This document shows positions 36,205-39,540 of a stretch of 39,540 nt of DNA, in pieces. A program made the position numbers and the translations under genes. Location: assembly GCA_027698105.1 (NCBI GenBank), contig JAQERH010000029.1, positions 1-39,540 of the forward strand, read 5' to 3'. The stretch comes from Lachnospiraceae bacterium AM93-12TA. Its GTDB lineage: Bacteria; Bacillota; Clostridia; Lachnospirales; Lachnospiraceae. Position 1 is the first letter of the stretch; every line of letters begins with the position of its first letter. A model generated the notes under the pieces. It was not told where the DNA came from. It saw only the letters and a list, made by a program, of their open reading frames with translations, and searched no databases.

Positions 36205-36248
36205 ATGCCACTTATTTCCTCAACTTATTTTTTCGCTTTTCTTTTGCT

Positions 36249-36277
36249 ATTGTAATGTGTTTTTCTGCAAAAAGCAA
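36249..36277 (-). promoter_or_regulatory. Promoter of the GtrA-YfhO-argH-apt unit
   Basis: Minus-strand TTGCTT (36272-36277), a 17-nt spacer and TACAAT (36249-36254). The -35 box overlaps the T-tail of the upstream terminator. The transcript would start near 36242, about 38 nt before the GtrA-like start codon. Confidence 0.65.
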
Positions 36278-36312
36278 GGACGGGAGCCTGCCGATTCACA
36301 TGTTCCCGCCCT
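36270..36312 (-). terminator. Terminator of the aminotransferase gene
   Basis: Minus-strand AGGGCGGGA/TCCCGTCCT (arms 36304-36312 and 36277-36285) forms a 9-bp stem with one G-U pair and an 18-nt loop, followed by TGCTTTTTGC. It starts 15 bp after the aminotransferase stop. Confidence 0.7.
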
Positions 36313-36327
36313 GTTTATGATAAAATC

Positions 36328-37614
36328 TTATTTTTCCTCCAGCAGCTTCTCCACACTGACTAACTTGACGCAGAGGGTAAACAGCTCTGTCGCGGTAATC
36401 AAATCCTGAAGCGGCGGATAGGAAGGAGCAATACGGATATTGCTGTCATGCGGATCTTTTCCGTAAGGATAGGTAGCTCCTGCGTTTGTCATCACCACGC
36501 CGGCCTTCTTGCATCTGGCTACAATTGCCTTTGCACATCCCTCCATGGAATCAAAGCAGATAAAGTATCCGCCTCTTGGTTTCGTCCAGGTTCCGATTCC
36601 GAGGTCGCCTAACTCTCTGTCAAGAATCTCCTCAACTGCCTCAAACTTGGGACGGAGAATATCTGCGTGCTTCTTCATGTGCTCCACCATTCCGTGAATA
36701 TCCTTAAAGAAGCGGACATGGCGCAGCTGGTTTACCTTATCGTGTCCAATGGTCTGAATCTTTAACTGTTTCTTGATATCCTCCAGGTTGTTGTGGGAGG
36801 TAGCCAGAGCTGCGATACCGGAGCCTGGGAAACAGATCTTGGAGGTAGACGCAAATTTATAAACAAGATCCGGATTTCCGGCTCTCTTGCACTCTGCCAG
36901 AATCTCTGTTACCTGATCCTGCTTGTCCTCATAGAGATGGTGGATACCGTAGGCATTGTCCCAGAAAATTCTGAAATCCTTAGCAGCCGGTCTCAGTCTT
37001 GCCAGACGGCGCACAGTCTGATCGGAATAGGAAATTCCGCTTGGATTGGAATACTTCGGAACACACCAGATTCCCTTAATTGCCTCATCCTCAGCTACCA
37101 GCTTCTCAACCAGATCCATGTCCGGTCCTTCGTCATTCATGGGCACATTGATCATCTCAATGTTAAAGTATTCTGTAATTGCAAAATGTCTGTCATATCC
37201 AGGAACAGGGCAGAGGAACTTCACCTTGTCGAGCTTGCACCAGGGAGTGCTTCCCATAATACCATGTGTCATGGCCCGTGAAATGGTATCATACATTACA
37301 TTTAAGCTGGAGTTTCCATAGATAATCAGATTCGCAGCCTGAACCTCGATCATATCTCCAACCAGCTCCTTGGCCTCGCTGATTCCGTCCAGCACACCAT
37401 AATTACGGCAGTCTGTACCATCCTCGCAGGTAAGGTCTGTAGCGCTGTTAAGCACGTCCATCATACCCATGGAAAGGTCTAACTGCTCTGCAGACGGCTT
37501 TCCCCTGGACATGTCAAGCTTTAAATCCTTAGCCTGAAACGCGCGGTACTGTGCATTCAGCTCTTGGCTGAGCGCAACTAATTCTTCTTTTGTAAGTTCG
37601 CTGTAAGGCTTCAT
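36328..37614 (-). CDS. Aspartate-type aminotransferase (class I, MocR-like Ic group)
   Basis: PLP-dependent aminotransferase of 428 aa. The N-terminus (LDMSRGKPSAEQLDLS) and overall layout match the aspartate aminotransferase group typified by Corynebacterium AspT (Pfam Aminotran_MocR), not classical AspC. Expected PLP contacts are seen: YGNSSL near residue 100, NPSGISYS, a DNAYGIHHL segment, and the Schiff-base Lys in FASTSKICFPGSGIAAL. It lacks the winged-helix domain of true MocR regulators. Likely reaction: aspartate plus 2-oxoglutarate to oxaloacetate plus glutamate. It is a single-gene unit with its own promoter (37687-37715) and terminator (36277-36312), divergent from mntP. Confidence 0.9.
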   Translation of the reverse strand: MKPYSELTKEELVALSQELNAQYRAFQAKDLKLDMSRGKPSAEQLDLSMGMMDVLNSATDLTCEDGTDCRNYGVLDGISEAKELVGDMIEVQAANLIIYGNSSLNVMYDTISRAMTHGIMGSTPWCKLDKVKFLCPVPGYDRHFAITEYFNIEMINVPMNDEGPDMDLVEKLVAEDEAIKGIWCVPKYSNPSGISYSDQTVRRLARLRPAAKDFRIFWDNAYGIHHLYEDKQDQVTEILAECKRAGNPDLVYKFASTSKICFPGSGIAALATSHNNLEDIKKQLKIQTIGHDKVNQLRHVRFFKDIHGMVEHMKKHADILRPKFEAVEEILDRELGDLGIGTWTKPRGGYFICFDSMEGCAKAIVARCKKAGVVMTNAGATYPYGKDPHDSNIRIAPSYPPLQDLITATELFTLCVKLVSVEKLLEEK

Positions 37615-37686
37615 TCCCTCAAAATCCTCCTTGTTCTCAGGCTTTCCCAGCCATTTATTCTTATAACTGATTATTTAACCGAATTT

Positions 37687-37715
37687 ATCATACCAAAACA
37701 TGATTTCATTGACAA
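37687..37715 (-). promoter_or_regulatory. Promoter of the aminotransferase gene
   Basis: Minus-strand TTGTCA (37710-37715), a 17-nt spacer and TATGAT (37687-37692). It faces away from the mntP promoter, with about 40 bp between the two -35 boxes. Confidence 0.75.
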
Positions 37716-37756
37716 GACATTTTTATATGCTTCCTGCAATTCCCCAAAGCAAATGA

Positions 37757-37785
37757 TTGCTTCCCGTAAAAGACAATGATATAAT
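37757..37785 (+). promoter_or_regulatory. Promoter of mntP
   Basis: TTGCTT (37757-37762), a 17-nt spacer and perfect TATAAT (37780-37785). The predicted start near 37792 leaves a leader of only about 32 nt, ending in AGGAGG (37810-37815) before the ATG. That is too short for a yybP-ykoY manganese riboswitch. Confidence 0.78.
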
Positions 37786-37824
37786 AGGACCCCGTGCTTT
37801 TATCATATTAGGAGGAATTTTACC

Positions 37825-38382
37825 ATGTCACTGACTGAGCTTTTTATTCTCGCTGCAGGGGTATCCATGGATGCTTTCGCCGTGGCAATCTGTAAAGGAT
37901 TGTCCATCAAGCAGTTAAACTGGCGTCATGCCGCCTTAGTAGGACTTTATTTTGGCGGCTTTCAGGCAGCTATGCCTCTGATCGGTTACCTTTTAGGCTC
38001 CCATTTCAAGGAGGCCATCGCTTCATTTGATCACTGGATCGCTTTTATTCTTCTGGCTGCTATCGGCTTCAGTATGATCCGGGAGGCCTGCTCAAAGGAA
38101 GAGGAAGAGCTGGACAGCTCCCTGGGCTTTCAAACCATGAGCATCCTGGCTCTGGCCACCAGCATCGATGCCCTGGCTGTAGGAGTCACTCTGTCTTTTT
38201 TAAGAGTTGAAATTGTTCCTGCTGTATCATTTATTGGAATTATTACATTTCTTCTGTCAGCAGTCGGCGTGAAAATCGGCCATACCTTCGGAATCCGCTA
38301 TAAAGCCAGGGCAGAATTCTGCGGCGGAATCATCCTGATTCTCATGGGGCTTAAAATCCTGATTGAACACCTGTTTTTATAA
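37825..38382 (+). CDS. mntP: Manganese efflux pump MntP
   Basis: Inner-membrane Mn(II) exporter of 185 aa, the usual length, with six predicted membrane segments. The internal duplication typical of the family is visible as [15 protein letters not shown] near the N-terminus and [16 protein letters not shown] in the second half; the paired Asp residues are the conserved metal-site acids. [21 protein letters not shown] is also characteristic. It is the only plus-strand gene. The start ATG has AGGAGG 9 nt upstream and a strong promoter. Metal control, if present, would have to act through a protein rather than a leader RNA. Confidence 0.95.
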   Translation: MSLTELFILAAGVSMDAFAVAICKGLSIKQLNWRHAALVGLYFGGFQAAMPLIGYLLGSHFKEAIASFDHWIAFILLAAIGFSMIREACSKEEEELDSSLGFQTMSILALATSIDALAVGVTLSFLRVEIVPAVSFIGIITFLLSAVGVKIGHTFGIRYKARAEFCGGIILILMGLKILIEHLFL

Positions 38383-38392
38383 ATTTGCGTCA

Positions 38393-38420
38393 GCCGCCAG
38401 GGAATTATTTTCCTGCCGGC
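38393..38420. terminator. Convergent hairpin between mntP and the GGDEF gene
   Basis: Arms 38393-38404 and 38409-38420 pair over 12 positions with one mismatch and one G-U, loop of 4 nt, in the 22-bp gap and the last codons of the minus-strand GGDEF gene. T-tracts on either side are weak (TTTAAC on plus; ATTTATAAAAA on minus), so it is a likely but not certain bidirectional terminator. Confidence 0.5.
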
Positions 38421-39412
38421 TTTAACGGATAGGTATGATGGAGAATCAGCTCGTCCTCCATTTTATTCTCCCGGTAGAACGCCTGACAGATACGGCTGGC
38501 AATCATTTCCACATTCTCCTCCGTCGTATCTGACAGCATGACTAAAAACTGGCAGCTGCTGTACTGGGCGTAGAGGTCTCCCATACGCAGATTATTCTGA
38601 ATTGCCTGCCCCAGCAGATCCAGCTGATAATCCCTCTGCTCCAGAGTAGGAAATTCATTGGCCATATCTGTAAGGGTGAACAGAATCAGAAAGGCTCCCA
38701 TGTCCTTTCGTATCATCTTTCTTTCTACAAACCGGTAAATGCTCTTAAAGGTCTCATAATCCTGGCAGTATGCGCCTGGAAGGGGATCTTCCTCCCGCAT
38801 TTCCTTGGCCAGGATCTTCATGTCGATGCGGATTTCATCGCCGTTTACATCAGCTACAGCCGCTCTTTCCAGTCCTTCTCCTCCCCTGCCTCTCTTCTCC
38901 TTCACAATCCTCTGATCTGCCAGATCAAACAAATCCTTATATCCAAAGCCAGGGTGATAGCTTCCTCCGCAGATCGTCATTGACAGTCTGAGAATCACTG
39001 TACCGTTTACCTCGACTCTCACAAACCGCTCGCGAATCTGCCTGCACCGTCTCTGAAGTTCCTCCTCTGACAGCGTCTGAGGCATAAAAATCGCAAATTC
39101 ATCGCCTCCGCACCTTCCGATCAGGCAGCCGGAGGGAAACATCTTTGTCAGCACGGACGCAATATCCTGAAGCAGCTGATCGCCGATGATGTGCCCATAG
39201 GTATCATTGATGCGCTTAAACTGGTCAATATCCATCAGAATCATGGAACCGGCTCTGTTTTTCTTCAGATATTCTCCTGCCTTCTCCTCCATGGCTCTTC
39301 CGTTATAAAGCCCGGTCAGCCAGTCCTCTTCCGCCAGCTTCTGATAGGCGGCAATGGCCTGCTGCAGCTGCTTGCGTGTTTTTTCCTTTCCTGCTGTTGT
39401 CTTCTTTTTCAT
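38405..39412 (-). CDS. Soluble diguanylate cyclase-like protein with tandem GGDEF modules
   Basis: Cytoplasmic protein of 335 aa, predicted to make c-di-GMP. A basic, helical N-terminus (1-28) leads to the first GGDEF module (about 29-185): LTGLYNGRAME, MILMDIDQFKRINDTYGHIIGDQLL and RCGGDEFAIFMP, all catalytic positions present. The RxxD inhibitory site expected just before GGDEF is absent (SGCLIGRCGGDEF). Residues about 240-325 look like a second, degenerate GGDEF fold: FLILFTLTDMANEF, LLGQAIQNNLRMGDLYAQY, then SSCQFLVML where GGDEF would be. There is no membrane segment or sensory domain. Start ATG 39410-39412 follows GAGGGG; a candidate promoter lies at 39450-39478. Activity is predicted from motifs; the role of the second module is inferred. 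Confidence 0.88.
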   Translation of the reverse strand: MKKKTTAGKEKTRKQLQQAIAAYQKLAEEDWLTGLYNGRAMEEKAGEYLKKNRAGSMILMDIDQFKRINDTYGHIIGDQLLQDIASVLTKMFPSGCLIGRCGGDEFAIFMPQTLSEEELQRRCRQIRERFVRVEVNGTVILRLSMTICGGSYHPGFGYKDLFDLADQRIVKEKRGRGGEGLERAAVADVNGDEIRIDMKILAKEMREEDPLPGAYCQDYETFKSIYRFVERKMIRKDMGAFLILFTLTDMANEFPTLEQRDYQLDLLGQAIQNNLRMGDLYAQYSSCQFLVMLSDTTEENVEMIASRICQAFYRENKMEDELILHHTYPLKPAGK

Positions 39413-39449
39413 TCCCTACCCCCTCTTTCATTCCATTGGCGCTTTTTTT

Positions 39450-39478
39450 ACAGTAGCACAGAGAACTCAAAAGTTCAA
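39450..39478 (-). promoter_or_regulatory. Candidate promoter of the GGDEF gene
   Basis: Minus-strand TTGAAC (39473-39478), 17-nt spacer, TACTGT (39450-39455). Both boxes are partial matches. The -35 region overlaps a small inverted repeat GAACT-CAAA-AGTTC (39463-39476) that could be an operator. Confidence 0.4.
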
Positions 39479-39500
39479 TCCTTCAATAAAAAATAATCAT

Positions 39501-39530
39501 CCACCCGCATAGCGGGTGGTTTTTCCTTTT
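39501..39530. terminator. Perfect hairpin at the right edge, likely bidirectional terminator
   Basis: CCACCCGC-ATA-GCGGGTGG (39501-39519) is an 8-bp perfect stem followed on the plus strand by TTTTTCCTTTT (39520-39530). On the minus strand it is followed by ATGATTATTTTTTATT. No gene inside the window ends here on either strand, so it probably ends a gene beyond the edge. The next bases (CGGGCATAGC) could begin a second hairpin cut off by the window end. Confidence 0.55.
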
Positions 39531-39540
39531 CGGGCATAGC

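Noticed and set aside
37786..37824. yybP-ykoY manganese riboswitch before mntP
   Set aside because: The predicted leader is only about 32 nt and is nearly filled by the SD region; there is no room for the riboswitch.

Overview
The window looks like a chromosomal segment of a gut-type Lachnospiraceae (Clostridium cluster XIVa) bacterium. This rests on the housekeeping order relA - MBL hydrolase - hemZ - hisS - aspS, on strong AGGAGG ribosome sites, on sigma-A type promoters, and on a Gram-positive surface locus with a class B sortase, a giant SpaA/CnaB protein and cell-wall-binding repeats. This is inference from gene content; no species is claimed. All genes lie on the minus strand except mntP.

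Positions 1-22.8 kb hold one surface/adhesion locus read right to left: an exported protein with two DUF6273-like modules, a secreted GLUG/Ig-like/cell-wall-binding protein, an exported transglutaminase-like enzyme, a 4847-residue isopeptide-type surface protein with a variant sorting signal (LTKTG), and an overlapping class B sortase. The first, second and fourth genes start with GTG, TTG and GTG. A good promoter (22750-22778) precedes the first gene by a leader of about 340 nt with competing hairpins. The locus combines several kinds of covalent surface chemistry: predicted intramolecular isopeptide bonds, sortase anchoring, a transglutaminase-like fold and possibly a thioester. It is the most interesting part of the window.

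Positions 22.8-30.7 kb form a housekeeping operon: relA (ppGpp), an MBL-fold hydrolase, hemZ (radical SAM), hisS and aspS, from a promoter at 30665-30693 to a terminator at 22805-22854. Positions 30.9-36.3 kb form a second operon, from a promoter at 36249-36277: a GtrA-like protein, a YfhO-like membrane protein, argH and apt. The 300 bp between apt and relA hold two strong inverted repeats and a possible 22-codon ORF.

Positions 36.3-39.5 kb hold an aspartate-type aminotransferase with its own promoter and terminator, a divergently transcribed manganese exporter (mntP), and a soluble tandem-GGDEF protein whose second module is degenerate. The right edge carries a perfect hairpin flanked by T-rich tracts on both strands. 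No tRNA, rRNA, CRISPR array, complete insertion sequence or phage gene was seen.
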